The position numbers and the translations under genes are program-made. From contig DASRAU010000026.1 in the NCBI GenBank assembly GCA_035638075.1, positions 1 to 64,000 of the forward strand: a stretch of DNA of 64,000 nucleotides, in the 5' to 3' direction. The stretch comes from DASRAU01 sp035638075. Its GTDB lineage: Bacteria; Acidobacteriota; Polarisedimenticolia; Gp22-AA2. This document shows positions 50,984 through 60,951 of this stretch, piece by piece. Under the pieces are notes generated by a model that saw only the letters and a program-made list of their open reading frames with translations, made no database searches and was not told the origin of the DNA. Every line of letters begins with the position of its first letter. Position 1 is the first letter of the stretch.

Positions 50984-51001
50984 CGGCACGGGCCGGATAA
51001 T
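50973..51001 (+). promoter_or_regulatory. Separate promoter for acpP
   Basis: TTTACA (50973-50978), 17-bp spacer, GATAAT (50996-51001), overlapping the end of fabG. Predicts a ~68-base leader for acpP. Confidence 0.65.
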
Positions 51002-51008
51002 CGGCAGG

Positions 51009-51028
51009 CTCCGGCGCCCGCGCCGGAG
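51009..51028 (+). promoter_or_regulatory. GC hairpin in the acpP leader
   Basis: CTCCGGCG-CCCG-CGCCGGAG, an 8-bp stem just after the predicted acpP start point. It could stop some fabG transcripts or protect the acpP mRNA 5' end; no T-run follows. Confidence 0.45.
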
Positions 51029-51075
51029 GCCCCGCGGTCCGACCCGGCCCGGTTCACGGTCTCCAAGGAGGGACG

Positions 51076-51312
51076 ATGGCCCAAAGCATCGAGGACAAGG
51101 TCAAATCGATCATCGTCGAGCAGCTCGGAGTCGATCCCGAGGAAGTGACGATGGAGGCGGCGTTCGTGAACGACCTCGGCGCGGACTCGCTCGACACGGT
51201 CGAGCTGGTCATGGCGCTCGAGGAGGCGTTCAAGATCGAGATCAGCGACGAGGACGCCGAGAAGATCCACAGCGTCGGCGACGCGGTGAAGTACATCCAG
51301 GCTCACGCGTAG
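51076..51312 (+). CDS. acpP: Acyl carrier protein
   Basis: 78 aa. The Ser for 4'-phosphopantetheine is in GADSLDTVELVM. Acidic, full length. AAGGAGGG Shine-Dalgarno. Confidence 0.97.
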   Translation: MAQSIEDKVKSIIVEQLGVDPEEVTMEAAFVNDLGADSLDTVELVMALEEAFKIEISDEDAEKIHSVGDAVKYIQAHA

Positions 51313-51352
51313 GCGGACACCGCACGCGCGCGAAGGAGAACGGATCGCAGCG

Positions 51353-52591
51353 ATGGCGAGAAGGGTCGTGATCACCGGGATCGGCATGGTGTCGCCGCTC
51401 GGCCTGGGGGCGAAGGACAACTGGGACGCCCTGGTGCGCGGCGTCTCCGGCGTCGGCCCCATCACGCGCTTCGACACGTCCGCCTTCGCCTGCCGCATCG
51501 CCGGCGAGGTGAAGGGGTTCAACCCGGAGGACTGGGTCGGCAAGAAGGACGTCAAGAAGATGGACCTCTTCATCCATTACGCGCTGGCCGCCTCCGACAT
51601 GGCGCTCAGGGACGCCGCCTTCACGGTGACACCGGAGGAAGCGGAGCGGGTCGGGGTCTACATCGGGTCCGGCATCGGCGGGCTGCCGTCGATCGAGCGG
51701 CAGCACTCGGTCATGCTCAGCGACGGGCCGCGCCGCATCTCGCCGTTCTTCATCATCGGGCTCATCGTCAACATGGCCTCCGGGCAGGTGTCGATCCGCT
51801 ACGGGGCCAAGGGGCCGAACCAGGCGAACAGCACCGCCTGCGCCACCGGGACCCACGCCATCGGCGACGCCTACGAGATCATCCGGCGCGGCGACGCCGA
51901 CGTGATGATCGCCGGCGGCGCCGAGGGGGTCATCACGCCGCTGTGCGTCGGCGGGTTCGCCGCCATGCGGGCGCTCTCGACCCGCAACGACGACCCGCAG
52001 ACCGCGTCGCGTCCTTTCGACCGTGATCGCGACGGCTTCGTGATCGGCGAGGGGGCGGGCATCGTCCTCCTCGAGGAATACGGCCACGCCGTCAAGCGCA
52101 ACGCCCAGGTCTATGCCGAAGTGACCGGCTACGGGATCTCCGGCGACGCCTACCACGTCTCGGCGCCGTCCGAGGACGGCGACGGGCCGATCCGGGTGAT
52201 GCGCAACGCGCTGAAGTCGGCCGGGCTCGAGGCGGGGCAGATCGATTACGTCAATGCCCACGGCACGTCCACGCCCCAGGGGGACGTGGTCGAGACCAGG
52301 GCGATCAAGGCGGTGTTCGGGGAGCGGGCCGCGAAGATGGCGGTGTCGAGCACCAAGTCGATGACCGGGCACCTTCTCGGAGGGGCGGGAGGGCTCGAGA
52401 CGGCGATCACGGCGCTGGCGGTGCACCACGACACGGCGCCGCCGACCATCAACTACAAGACGCCGGACCCCGACTGCGACCTCGACTACGTGGCGAACGA
52501 GGCGCGCCGCCTGACCATCCGGCACGCGCTGAACAACTCCTTCGGCTTCGGCGGCACCAACGCCGCCGTCATCCTCAGCAAGGTCGCCTGA
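51353..52591 (+). CDS. fabF: 3-oxoacyl-ACP synthase II
   Basis: 412 aa elongation condensing enzyme. VVITGIGMVSPLG, catalytic Cys in STACATGTHAIGDA, His in VNAHGTSTPQGD, His in STKSMTGHLLGGAGG, and the C-terminal NNSFGFGGTNAAVI. Confidence 0.97.
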   Translation: MARRVVITGIGMVSPLGLGAKDNWDALVRGVSGVGPITRFDTSAFACRIAGEVKGFNPEDWVGKKDVKKMDLFIHYALAASDMALRDAAFTVTPEEAERVGVYIGSGIGGLPSIERQHSVMLSDGPRRISPFFIIGLIVNMASGQVSIRYGAKGPNQANSTACATGTHAIGDAYEIIRRGDADVMIAGGAEGVITPLCVGGFAAMRALSTRNDDPQTASRPFDRDRDGFVIGEGAGIVLLEEYGHAVKRNAQVYAEVTGYGISGDAYHVSAPSEDGDGPIRVMRNALKSAGLEAGQIDYVNAHGTSTPQGDVVETRAIKAVFGERAAKMAVSSTKSMTGHLLGGAGGLETAITALAVHHDTAPPTINYKTPDPDCDLDYVANEARRLTIRHALNNSFGFGGTNAAVILSKVA

Positions 52592-52596
52592 GGTCG

Positions 52597-52615
52597 CGGC
52601 GCCCGGACGGCGCCG
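52597..52615. terminator. Hairpin between convergent fabF and the GAPDH-like gene
   Basis: CGGCGCC-CGGAC-GGCGCCG, 7-bp stem, five bases after the fabF stop and just past the end of the leftward gene. Fits a shared terminator without T-tract. Confidence 0.45.
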
Positions 52616-52636
52616 CTCCCGCCGCGGGAATCCGCC

Positions 52637-53707
52637 TCAGATCTCTTCGAAGATCGAGTCCTTCAGGCAGTTCAGCTTGGGCTCGTACGACTCCGGGTAG
52701 ACGAACCAGGTCGCCGCGGCGACGCTCGAGATGAGCGCGTTGCCGTCCTGCGGCGTGAAGCAGTAGCCGACGACCTCGGTCCCGTCCTTCACCGTCAGCG
52801 TCGGCACCACCACGACCGCGTGGTTCAGGATGCGCCCGTAGTGGCCGTAGTCGCGCCCGAAGGAGAACACGCTGTTGGCCGACTGCTTGTAGGTCAGGGC
52901 GACGCGGTCGTCCGCCTTGAAGGTCTCGAGCAGCGCCTCGACCGTGGTCGGCTTGCGCACCCGGATGTTGAAGTGGACCGCGTGCATGTACTGGGTGTTC
53001 ACCTTGAGGGCCGAGGAGAACAGGTTCAGGTCGTGGCCCAGTTGGTTGAACAGGTGCCAGGCGTCGCGCGCGTGGTGCGTCCCGAAGCGCTCCTCCTTGT
53101 GGCGGTTCACCTGGGGCGCGGGGACGAAGCCGGAGTCCTGGCTGATGTCGTTGCTGCGGCGCAGGCAGATGAAACGTCCCTCGACCAGGTTGTCCGGCCC
53201 GTGCTTGAGCCCGATGAGGTCGATGAGCACCGACAGGTTGTGCGTGTTGCACGAGAGCACCTGGATGAACTGGTCGGTGCCGTGCTTGAGCGTCCTGTCG
53301 GAGATGCCGCGGACGTACGGCTTGCCGAAGCCGAACTCGGACCCCTGCGCGATGAAGCCGAGGGTCGAGTGCGCGTACTTCTCGTAGAGATCCTTCTTGT
53401 TCTGCAGCCCGACGTCGGACGGCGTGCAGTCGATGACGACGCTTGCCTGCCGCAGCGCCTCGTGGTGCTCGTAGTGCGGCTCGATCCCGAGATCGCGGAA
53501 GCCGCGGCGGGACGACTCGTCGCAGGCGAGCCGCGCCCCGCGCTTGATCAGGTTGATGACCTTGGAGCGGTCGGTCAGGAGGGGAGTGCGCTTGTGGAAG
53601 GTCACCTCGTCGAACCCGAGCTGGTCCTTCTTCTCGGCGAACAGGCCGATGAGGGGCTCGCCGATCGTACCCGTGCCGACGATGTGCAGGACTTTCCTGG
53701 ACGCCAT
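52637..53707 (-). CDS. Archaeal-type (type II) glyceraldehyde-3-phosphate dehydrogenase homologue
   Basis: 356 aa. Resembles archaeal GAPDH, not the bacterial GapA type: N-terminal Rossmann KVLHIVGTGTIGEPL, VIDCTPSDVGLQNKK, the catalytic Cys in VLSCNTHNLS (archaeal VSCNTTGL), an LRRSNDISQD segment where archaeal enzymes have RR-x-ADP, and YMHAVHFNIRV. The changed ADP motif may alter phosphate or cofactor binding. ATG at 53707 has GGGAG eight bases upstream; the ATG at 53722 has its purine run directly abutting it. Flanked by fabF and rapZ; no glycolysis genes nearby. Confidence 0.78.
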   Translation of the reverse strand: MASRKVLHIVGTGTIGEPLIGLFAEKKDQLGFDEVTFHKRTPLLTDRSKVINLIKRGARLACDESSRRGFRDLGIEPHYEHHEALRQASVVIDCTPSDVGLQNKKDLYEKYAHSTLGFIAQGSEFGFGKPYVRGISDRTLKHGTDQFIQVLSCNTHNLSVLIDLIGLKHGPDNLVEGRFICLRRSNDISQDSGFVPAPQVNRHKEERFGTHHARDAWHLFNQLGHDLNLFSSALKVNTQYMHAVHFNIRVRKPTTVEALLETFKADDRVALTYKQSANSVFSFGRDYGHYGRILNHAVVVVPTLTVKDGTEVVGYCFTPQDGNALISSVAAATWFVYPESYEPKLNCLKDSIFEEI

Positions 53708-53800
53708 GGTCGAATCTCCCATCCTTCCGATTGTCGGGGCCGAAGAATCGCCCGGAACGATACCATCCCGCCCCGGACCGGATCAACGCGAGAGCGCGAC

Positions 53801-53829
53801 TTGCGGGAGAGCGGACGGCCACCTACACT
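53801..53829 (+). promoter_or_regulatory. Promoter of rapZ (leaderless)
   Basis: TTGCGG (53801-53806), 17-bp spacer, TACACT (53824-53829); the GTG starts 7 bases after the box, at the expected transcription start. Confidence 0.6.
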
Positions 53830-53835
53830 GGACCC

Positions 53836-54738
53836 GTGAGCCAGGCCGACACGAGCCGCCCGCCTGCCGACGCCGATCGCGAGCTGATCGTCATCACCGG
53901 CATGTCCGGGTCGGGCAAGACGCTGGCCCTGCGGGCTTTCGAGGATCGCGGCTTCTACTGCGTCGACAACCTCCCGGTGACCCTCATCCCGGTGTTCGCC
54001 GAGCTGTCGGCGCAGGCCCGCCGGCCGCTGCGCCGCGCGGCCCTGGTCGTGGACGTGCGCGAGGGGGACCTCCTGCAGGATTTTCCGGAGATCTACGCGC
54101 GCGTGAAGTCGCTCCCGGGGGGCCGGACGCGCCTCATCTTCTTCGACGCCGACGACGACACGCTCATCCGCCGCTTCTCGGAGACGCGCCGGCCCCACCC
54201 GCTGGCCCCGCACGCCAGCCTCGAGGACGGGATTGCGCGCGAGCGGGAGATGCTGCGGCCGCTCCGAGAGCTGGCCGACCTGACGCTCGACAGCAGCAAC
54301 TTCAACGTCCACCACCTGCGGCGCTATATCCAGGAGCACCTGGCCCCGGTCGAGGGCGGGGCGCCGATGGCGGTCACGCTCCTGTCCTTCGGCTACAAGC
54401 ACGGCATTCCCATCGAGGCGGACCTCGTCTTCGACACGCGCTTCCTGCCGAACCCCTTCTTCGTGGAAGGGCTCCGGGGCCGGACCGGGCTCGACGCCGA
54501 GGTGGTGCGCTACCTCGACGGATCGGCCGAGTACGGCGACCTGCGCCGGCGGCTCGTCGATCTCCTGACCTTCCTCATCCCGCAGTACCTTCACGAGGGG
54601 AAGTCGTACCTGACCGTGGCCATCGGCTGCACCGGCGGGCGGCACCGGTCGGTGGCGCTGTCCGAGGCGGTCGCGTCGGACCTCGGCACGCACGGCCTGC
54701 GGGTCCGCACCTCCCACCGCGACCTGGAGCGCGAATGA
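53836..54738 (+). CDS. rapZ: RapZ/YvcJ-family nucleotide-binding protein
   Basis: 300 aa. Walker A TGMSGSGKTLALRAFED with DRGFYCVDNLP, the central SFGYKHGIPIEADLVFDTRFLPNP signature, and the C-terminal IGCTGGRHRSVALSE. In enterics RapZ is an adaptor delivering sRNA to RNase E; the YvcJ form in others hydrolyses GTP. The GTG at 53836 sits at the predicted transcription start. Confidence 0.9.
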   Translation: MSQADTSRPPADADRELIVITGMSGSGKTLALRAFEDRGFYCVDNLPVTLIPVFAELSAQARRPLRRAALVVDVREGDLLQDFPEIYARVKSLPGGRTRLIFFDADDDTLIRRFSETRRPHPLAPHASLEDGIAREREMLRPLRELADLTLDSSNFNVHHLRRYIQEHLAPVEGGAPMAVTLLSFGYKHGIPIEADLVFDTRFLPNPFFVEGLRGRTGLDAEVVRYLDGSAEYGDLRRRLVDLLTFLIPQYLHEGKSYLTVAIGCTGGRHRSVALSEAVASDLGTHGLRVRTSHRDLERE

Positions 54739-54763
54739 CCCAGCGAGTCGGAAGACGAGTGCG

Positions 54764-55141
54764 ATGACGCCGAAACGCATCCCGAAACCGTGGGGGGAGG
54801 AGATCCTCTTCGCCCACACCGGCCGCTATGCCGGCAAAGTGCTCAAGATCCGCCGCGGCGAATCCCTGAGCCTGCAGTACCACGAGCGCAAGGACGAGGC
54901 GCTGTACCTGTTCTCCGGCCGCGTGTCCGTGACGCTCGGGGCGCCGGGCGATGCCGAAGGCACGAGTCCTGTGGAAGTCCGCCGCCTCGAGCCGGGGGAC
55001 TCACTCCACCTGCCGGCCGGCACGCGCCATCGCCTCGAGGCGGCCGAGGACGCGATCCTGTTCGAGGTCTCGACCCCCGAGCTCGACGACGTGGTCCGGC
55101 TCGAGGATCGCTACGGCCGGGCGGGGACCTCCGAGCCGTGA
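54764..55141 (+). CDS. Cupin-domain protein (mannose-6-phosphate isomerase type II-like)
   Basis: 125 aa single cupin. PWGEEILFAHTGRYAGKVLKI and the metal motif SLQYHERKDEALYLFSG, then GDSLHLPAGTRHRLEA. Similar to the isomerase half of ManC-type proteins but free-standing. Sugar-phosphate isomerase is plausible; binding only is also possible. Confidence 0.75.
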   Translation: MTPKRIPKPWGEEILFAHTGRYAGKVLKIRRGESLSLQYHERKDEALYLFSGRVSVTLGAPGDAEGTSPVEVRRLEPGDSLHLPAGTRHRLEAAEDAILFEVSTPELDDVVRLEDRYGRAGTSEP

Positions 55142-55163
55142 TGCCGCGAAGATCCCGCGAACC

Positions 55164-55192
55164 TTGACAGTGCGCGCAGCGTTCCGTAGCAT
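55164..55192 (+). promoter_or_regulatory. Promoter of the MerR-family gene
   Basis: TTGACA (55164-55169), 17-bp spacer, TAGCAT (55187-55192), 18 bases before the ATG at 55211. Confidence 0.65.
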
Positions 55193-55210
55193 GCGTCGAA
55201 GAGAGGGCCG

Positions 55211-55687
55211 ATGGCGGAAGCAATTCCCCGCAAGCTGTTCTACAAGCTCCAGGAAGTCTGCGAGCTGACCGACACGCAGCCGTACGTGCTGCGTTTCTGG
55301 GAATCGGAGTTCACGCAGCTCGCCCCGACGAAGAGCCGCACCGGCCAGCGTCTCTACCGCAAGCGGGACATCGACCTCGTCCTCGAGATCAAGCGGCTCC
55401 TCAACGACGAAGGGCAGACCATCGCCGCGGCGCGGGAGAAGCTGGGGATGGGGGAGGGACCTGCGCCGCTGCTCGAGGAGCTGTTCGAGCCGCCGCCTCA
55501 CGAGCCGCCGGTCGAGCCGGTGGCCGTCGCCCCGTCGCCCGCCGCTGCGGCACGCGGCACGGCGACACGTGGTGTTGCGCGCGGCAACCCGGTCGGAGGG
55601 GACACGATCCGGAAGGTCGCCGAAGTCTCCAACGCCCTGCGCGGCATCCTCGACCTGCTCGACGCCACGGACCGTCAGCTCAAATAA
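55211..55687 (+). CDS. MerR-family transcriptional regulator
   Basis: 158 aa. Winged-helix MerR N-terminus: LFYKLQEVCELTDTQPYVLRFWESEF and SRTGQRLYRKRDIDLVLEI. A Pro/Ala linker (~90-125) leads to a short helical end (IRKVAEVSNALRGILDLLDA). No Cys effector-binding pattern as in metal sensors. Its stop overlaps the 3' end of the leftward kbl gene by 8 bp. Confidence 0.85.
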   Translation: MAEAIPRKLFYKLQEVCELTDTQPYVLRFWESEFTQLAPTKSRTGQRLYRKRDIDLVLEIKRLLNDEGQTIAAAREKLGMGEGPAPLLEELFEPPPHEPPVEPVAVAPSPAAAARGTATRGVARGNPVGGDTIRKVAEVSNALRGILDLLDATDRQLK

Positions 55688-56863
55688 TTCCGAGCGACTT
55701 CCCCGCCTTTTCGAAGATCCCGAGCGCCTCGTCCAGATCGGCTCTGGTGTGCGTCGCCATGACGATGGTGCGGACGCGCGATTTCTCCTCCGCCACCATC
55801 GGGAAGAAGATGCCCTGCGCGAACACGCCCGCGTCGAAGAGGGCGTCGCTGAACTTCGCCGCTTTCGCGCCCGACCCGATGATGACCGGGGTGATCGGCG
55901 TGACCGAGGTGCCGGTGTTGAAGCCGAGCCGCTTCAGGCCCGCCTTGAAGTGCCGGGTGTTCTCCCACAGGCGCTCGTGGAGCTGCGGCTCTGTCTCCAT
56001 CACTTCGACGGCCGCCTGGCAGGCCGCGATGACGGCCGGCGGGTGTGACGACGAGAACAGGAACGGCCGTGCCTTGTGCACGTAGAACTCGATCAGGGCC
56101 TTCGCGGCGCAGACGTACCCGCCCATCACCCCGAACGCCTTCGACATCGTGCCGATCTGGATGTCCCAGCGATCCTTGACGCCGAAGTGATCGACGGTGC
56201 CGCGGCCGTTCGTCCCCATCACCCCGGTGGCGTGCGCGTCGTCCACCATCGGGATGGCGTCGAATTCTTCGCACAGCGTCGCGATGGCGCCGAGATCCGA
56301 AATGTCCCCGTCCATCGAGAAGACGCCGTCGGCCACGACCAGGATGCGGTTGGTTTTTCCCGCGCGCGCGGTTTTCAGCAGCTCGCGCAGGTGGTCGTAG
56401 TCCAGGTGGCGGTACACGCCGCGCCCCGCCTTGCTCAGGCGGCAGCCGTCGATGATGCTCGCGTGGTTCAGCTCGTCCGAGAGGATGAGGTCCCCCTCCT
56501 GCATCAGCGTGGAGACGACCCCGACGTTGGCGGTGTACCCGGACTGGAAGACGAGCGCCTCCTCGGTTTTCTTGAAGCGCGCCAGCGCCGCCTCGAGCGA
56601 GCGGTGCAGGGTCATGGTGCCGGCGATGGTGCGCACCGCCCCCGGTCCGGCGCCGAACTCGTCGAGCGCCTTCCGCGCCGCCGCCACCACGCGCGGGTGC
56701 GTGGTCAGGCCGAGGTAGTTGTTCGAGGACAGCTGGATGACGTCGCGCCCGTCGAGCTTCACTCGAGGCAGCGCCGGCGTGGACAGCACGCGCGGCAGCC
56801 GGAAGATCCCCTTCTCCTTGAGCGCGGCGATCTCCGCCGCGAGGAACTGTTCGAGCCGGCGGT

Positions 56864-56867
<4 letters not shown>
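55680..56867 (-). CDS. kbl: Glycine C-acetyltransferase (2-amino-3-ketobutyrate CoA ligase)
   Basis: 395-aa PLP enzyme of the alpha-oxoamine synthase family; cleaves 2-amino-3-ketobutyrate with CoA to glycine and acetyl-CoA. SSNNYLGLTTHPRVV, DELNHASIIDG, VDDAHATGVMG and the PLP Lys in GTMSKAFGVMGGY. Could resemble BioF, but coupling to tdh (ATGA overlap) makes Kbl much more likely. Confidence 0.93.
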
Positions 56868-58006
<1,139 letters not shown>

Positions 58007-58039
58007 GCTCGCTCTCCCTGCATGGCGTGGTCGGGGCGG

Positions 58040-58045
58040 ATTATA
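58040..58045 (-). promoter_or_regulatory. -10 box of the tdh-kbl operon
   Basis: Perfect TATAAT on the minus strand, 33 bases before the ATG; GGGAGAGC supplies a Shine-Dalgarno. -35 is weak (CGGTCA). Confidence 0.55.
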
Positions 58046-58089
58046 GAGGAGGTTTCACGGGATGACCGTCCTCCGCCTTCCGTCGAGCG

Positions 58090-58095
58090 TAGAAT
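58090..58095 (+). promoter_or_regulatory. -10 box of the OM barrel gene
   Basis: TAGAAT, 22 bases before the ATG at 58118, divergent from the tdh box at 58040. Confidence 0.45.
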
Positions 58096-58117
58096 CCGCG
58101 CGACGGAGGTTTCGCCC

Positions 58118-58720
58118 ATGCGACGGGTTCGCTTCCTGCTGCTGTGCCTCCTGGTCCTGCCGGCCGGGGCGGGTCCGGTTTTCGCAGCGCCCGGAGGAAA
58201 CGTCAACTTCTTGTTCGGGGAGCGGGCGCTCAGCAATGACCTGTGGGGCGACACCGATCGTCCGCACGTGTTCGGGGTCATGGCGGACTATACGGCCCAG
58301 GGGTGGCCGGTGCGCCTCGAGGGGGGGATCTTCGTCTCGTCGGCGACGGGGGACTTCATCGAGCCGCTCCTCTCATCGCGGGCCGAGGTCGAGAACCGCG
58401 TCTCGGAGCTGTCGTTCGGGCTGAACCAGACCTGGGATCGGCGCGGACGGGTCCGGCCGAACCTCGGCGGCGGCCTGGCGTGGGTCGTGGCCGGATCCGA
58501 CATCAACTCGGAGTTCCTCACGGACACCCACGACGACGCGCAGGCGCTCGGCGTCTACGCCCACGGGGGGATGTTCTGGAGGGTGGGGGCCACCTTCAAC
58601 CTCGGTTTCGATGTGCGGCTGATGGGGACGACGAACTTCGATCTGTTCGGTGCATCGGGGAACGCCGCCTATGCCCAGGCCGGTCTCGTCTTCGGCTGGG
58701 GCTGGCCGCCCTACCCCTGA
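58118..58720 (+). CDS. Small outer-membrane beta-barrel protein
   Basis: 200 aa. Signal peptide (~1-24, PVFA-AP) then alternating hydrophobic strands: VFGVMADYTAQGWPVRLEGG, VSELSFGLNQTWDRRGRVRP, GVYAHGGMFWRVGATFNLG, AYAQAGLVFGWGW. The OmpW/OmpA-like barrel fold is likely but the last residue is Pro rather than Phe. Function unknown. Confidence 0.65.
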   Translation: MRRVRFLLLCLLVLPAGAGPVFAAPGGNVNFLFGERALSNDLWGDTDRPHVFGVMADYTAQGWPVRLEGGIFVSSATGDFIEPLLSSRAEVENRVSELSFGLNQTWDRRGRVRPNLGGGLAWVVAGSDINSEFLTDTHDDAQALGVYAHGGMFWRVGATFNLGFDVRLMGTTNFDLFGASGNAAYAQAGLVFGWGWPPYP

Positions 58721-58749
58721 TCAACCCAGACGAAACAAGGGCGGGAGGA

Positions 58750-59802
58750 TCACCAGCTCAGCGACACCTGCGCGCCGGTCGCGCCGGTCTCCGGGTCGAA
58801 CGTCGGACCGACCATCGGGTGGATTTTCCGCTCCGCCGCCGTGCCGTCGCGGCGCGCCAGGACCATGCGGCCGAAGCTGTTGCCGATGACGCTGCCGATC
58901 ACGACGTCGCTCGTGAAGTGGCGGCCGAGCGCGACGCGGGAGAGGCCGACCATGCCCGCCGCGCCGTACGAGACCCACGACACCCAGCGGTGCTCCTTGC
59001 CGTAGATCCCCGAGAAGACGGTGGCCAGCGCGAACGCGCCGGAGGCATGCCCGGACGGAAACGAGGCGTTGGACTGGCCGGCCTGCGGCTGGTACTGGAA
59101 GAAGGTCCCTTCGCCGCCGGCGGAAGGCCGGGTGCGCGCCGTCACGCGCTTGATGAGGGTGGTCCAGAGGCCCGTGTCGAGCAGCGCCTCGGCGGAGAGA
59201 CTCGAGGCTTCCGCCAGCGGCTCGTGTCCGCCGAACCGGCCGATGAGATAGCTGGCTCCGAGGAACAGCACCGCGGGCCCGGCGTTCCCCAGCTCCGTGA
59301 AGCCGATGGCGACCTTCGAGTGCTCGGCGTCCACCGACGAGAAGACATGGCGCTCGAACTCGAGGTCGGGGTTGTCCCAATCCGATCCCTGTGACGACGC
59401 GGCGAGAACGACGCCGACGACGAACGGCATCACGACGGCCGGACGGTGCACCTCCTGGCCGATCCAGTCGGTGAACAGAAATTTCTGGTCCGAGAAGATG
59501 CGCTTGAAGAGGTTCCGCCTCCAGTACGGCTTGTCGGCGGGCGTCGTACCCTCCGGGTCGGATGGGTCCAGCGCCGCATCCGGGGTGGTGTCCGCATCTG
59601 CGCCCGGGCCCGGCTCCGGGACGGCGGTCGCATCCGGAACCTGGGCCGCCTCCGGAGCAGGCCCGGCGGCGGCCGGGTCCGGCTCGACGGCCGGTGGGCT
59701 GTCCGGAGCCGTGGCCGGGGGATCCCCGGCCAGGACGATCGACGGCGGAACGGCGGCGAAAAGCCCGGAAAGCAGCAGGAAAAGGACGAAAACCCGGCGC
59801 AC
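58750..59802 (-). CDS. PAP2-family membrane phosphatase
   Basis: 350 aa. Signal sequence, a ~60-residue Pro/Ala linker, then the PAP2 core: KRVTARTRP, PSGHASGAFALA and SRVALGRHFTSDVVIG, giving the full catalytic triad motifs. Substrate is probably a lipid phosphate (undecaprenyl-PP or phosphatidate). Confidence 0.88.
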   Translation of the reverse strand: MRRVFVLFLLLSGLFAAVPPSIVLAGDPPATAPDSPPAVEPDPAAAGPAPEAAQVPDATAVPEPGPGADADTTPDAALDPSDPEGTTPADKPYWRRNLFKRIFSDQKFLFTDWIGQEVHRPAVVMPFVVGVVLAASSQGSDWDNPDLEFERHVFSSVDAEHSKVAIGFTELGNAGPAVLFLGASYLIGRFGGHEPLAEASSLSAEALLDTGLWTTLIKRVTARTRPSAGGEGTFFQYQPQAGQSNASFPSGHASGAFALATVFSGIYGKEHRWVSWVSYGAAGMVGLSRVALGRHFTSDVVIGSVIGNSFGRMVLARRDGTAAERKIHPMVGPTFDPETGATGAQVSLSW

Positions 59803-59874
59803 GTCTCAAGGCTAGGGTGCCCGCCGCGCCGTTTCCAGCCGGAACTGAGAAGGCGCTGAGGATCGAGACGAATG

Positions 59875-59947
59875 TTGACCGGGAAATCGGTGCCGTGCTA
59901 GAAAGCGCGCGGGATGCAGGCGACCCCAGCGCCGGGATCCCTATAAT
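59875..59947 (+). promoter_or_regulatory. Promoters of tRNA-Pro(GGG)
   Basis: Two candidates: TTGACC (59875-59880) N18 TAGAAA (59899-59904), and a perfect TATAAT at 59942-59947 lying 31 bases before the tRNA. Confidence 0.55.
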
Positions 59948-59978
59948 GACGGCACGTGATGGGTACTGGGAGTGACGT

Positions 59979-60055
<77 letters not shown>

Positions 60056-60163
60056 ATTGATTCCAACCTGCGTGGGGACCTCCGGGCCGACGGGGGGCAT
60101 CAGTCGGCCCGGTCGGGGCTCATGCCTGCGGCCGGCGACCGGGGCCGGGCGAGACGGGCAGAG

Positions 60164-60916
60164 ATGAACCGGGTCCCCATCCTGATCACCAACGACGACG
60201 GCTTCAACGCCGAGGGACTGCGCGTCCTCGAAGAGGCGCTGCAGCCCCTGGGCGAGGTCTACGTCATCGCCCCCGATCGCGAGCAGAGCGGCCAGGGGCA
60301 CGCCCTCACCCTGAACCATCCTCTGCGGATCGAGCGGCGGGGCCCGCGGCACTACGCCGTGCAGGGGACGCCGACCGACTGCATCTATCTCGGCGTCCAC
60401 AGCGTCCTCGCCGACCGGCGACCGGCGCTGGTCGTCAGCGGCATCAACAAGGGGCCGAATCTCGGCGACGACGTCACCTACTCGGGGACGGTGTCGGCCG
60501 CGTTCGAGGCGACCCTGATCGCGGTGCCCGCCTTCGCCGTCTCCCAGCAGCTCGATCACGGCGAGGCCGACTTCACGGCCGCCGGGCGTTTCGCGCTGCA
60601 GCTCGCGCGGGAAGTGCTCGAGCGCGGCATGCCGGCGGACACGCTCCTCAACGTCAATGTGCCGCGCGGCACGCCCAAGGGCGTGCGGGTGACGAAGCAG
60701 GGGAAGCGCCTCTATCCCGGCGGCGTCATCGAACGGGCCGATCCGAAGGGAAGGACGTATTACTGGATCGGCGGCACGCCGGCCGAGTGGGAAGAAGACC
60801 CGGAAAGCGATTTCGCCGCCCTGGCGGAGGGGTTGATTTCCCTCACGCCGCTGCACCTGGACCTGACTCATCACCGCGTCCTCGACGAGGTGCGCCGCTG
60901 GAATCTCGAGGCCTGA
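60164..60916 (+). CDS. surE: 5'/3'-nucleotidase SurE
   Basis: 250 aa. ILITNDDGFNAEGL (metal Asp pair), APDREQSGQGHALTL, GTPTDCIYLGVH, SGINKGPNLGDDVTYSGTV. Survival protein hydrolysing nucleoside monophosphates. Forms the usual surE-pcm pair. Confidence 0.95.
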   Translation: MNRVPILITNDDGFNAEGLRVLEEALQPLGEVYVIAPDREQSGQGHALTLNHPLRIERRGPRHYAVQGTPTDCIYLGVHSVLADRRPALVVSGINKGPNLGDDVTYSGTVSAAFEATLIAVPAFAVSQQLDHGEADFTAAGRFALQLAREVLERGMPADTLLNVNVPRGTPKGVRVTKQGKRLYPGGVIERADPKGRTYYWIGGTPAEWEEDPESDFAALAEGLISLTPLHLDLTHHRVLDEVRRWNLEA

Positions 60917-60951
60917 TCCGTCCCGACGACTTCGCGCGCCGGCGCGGCCGC

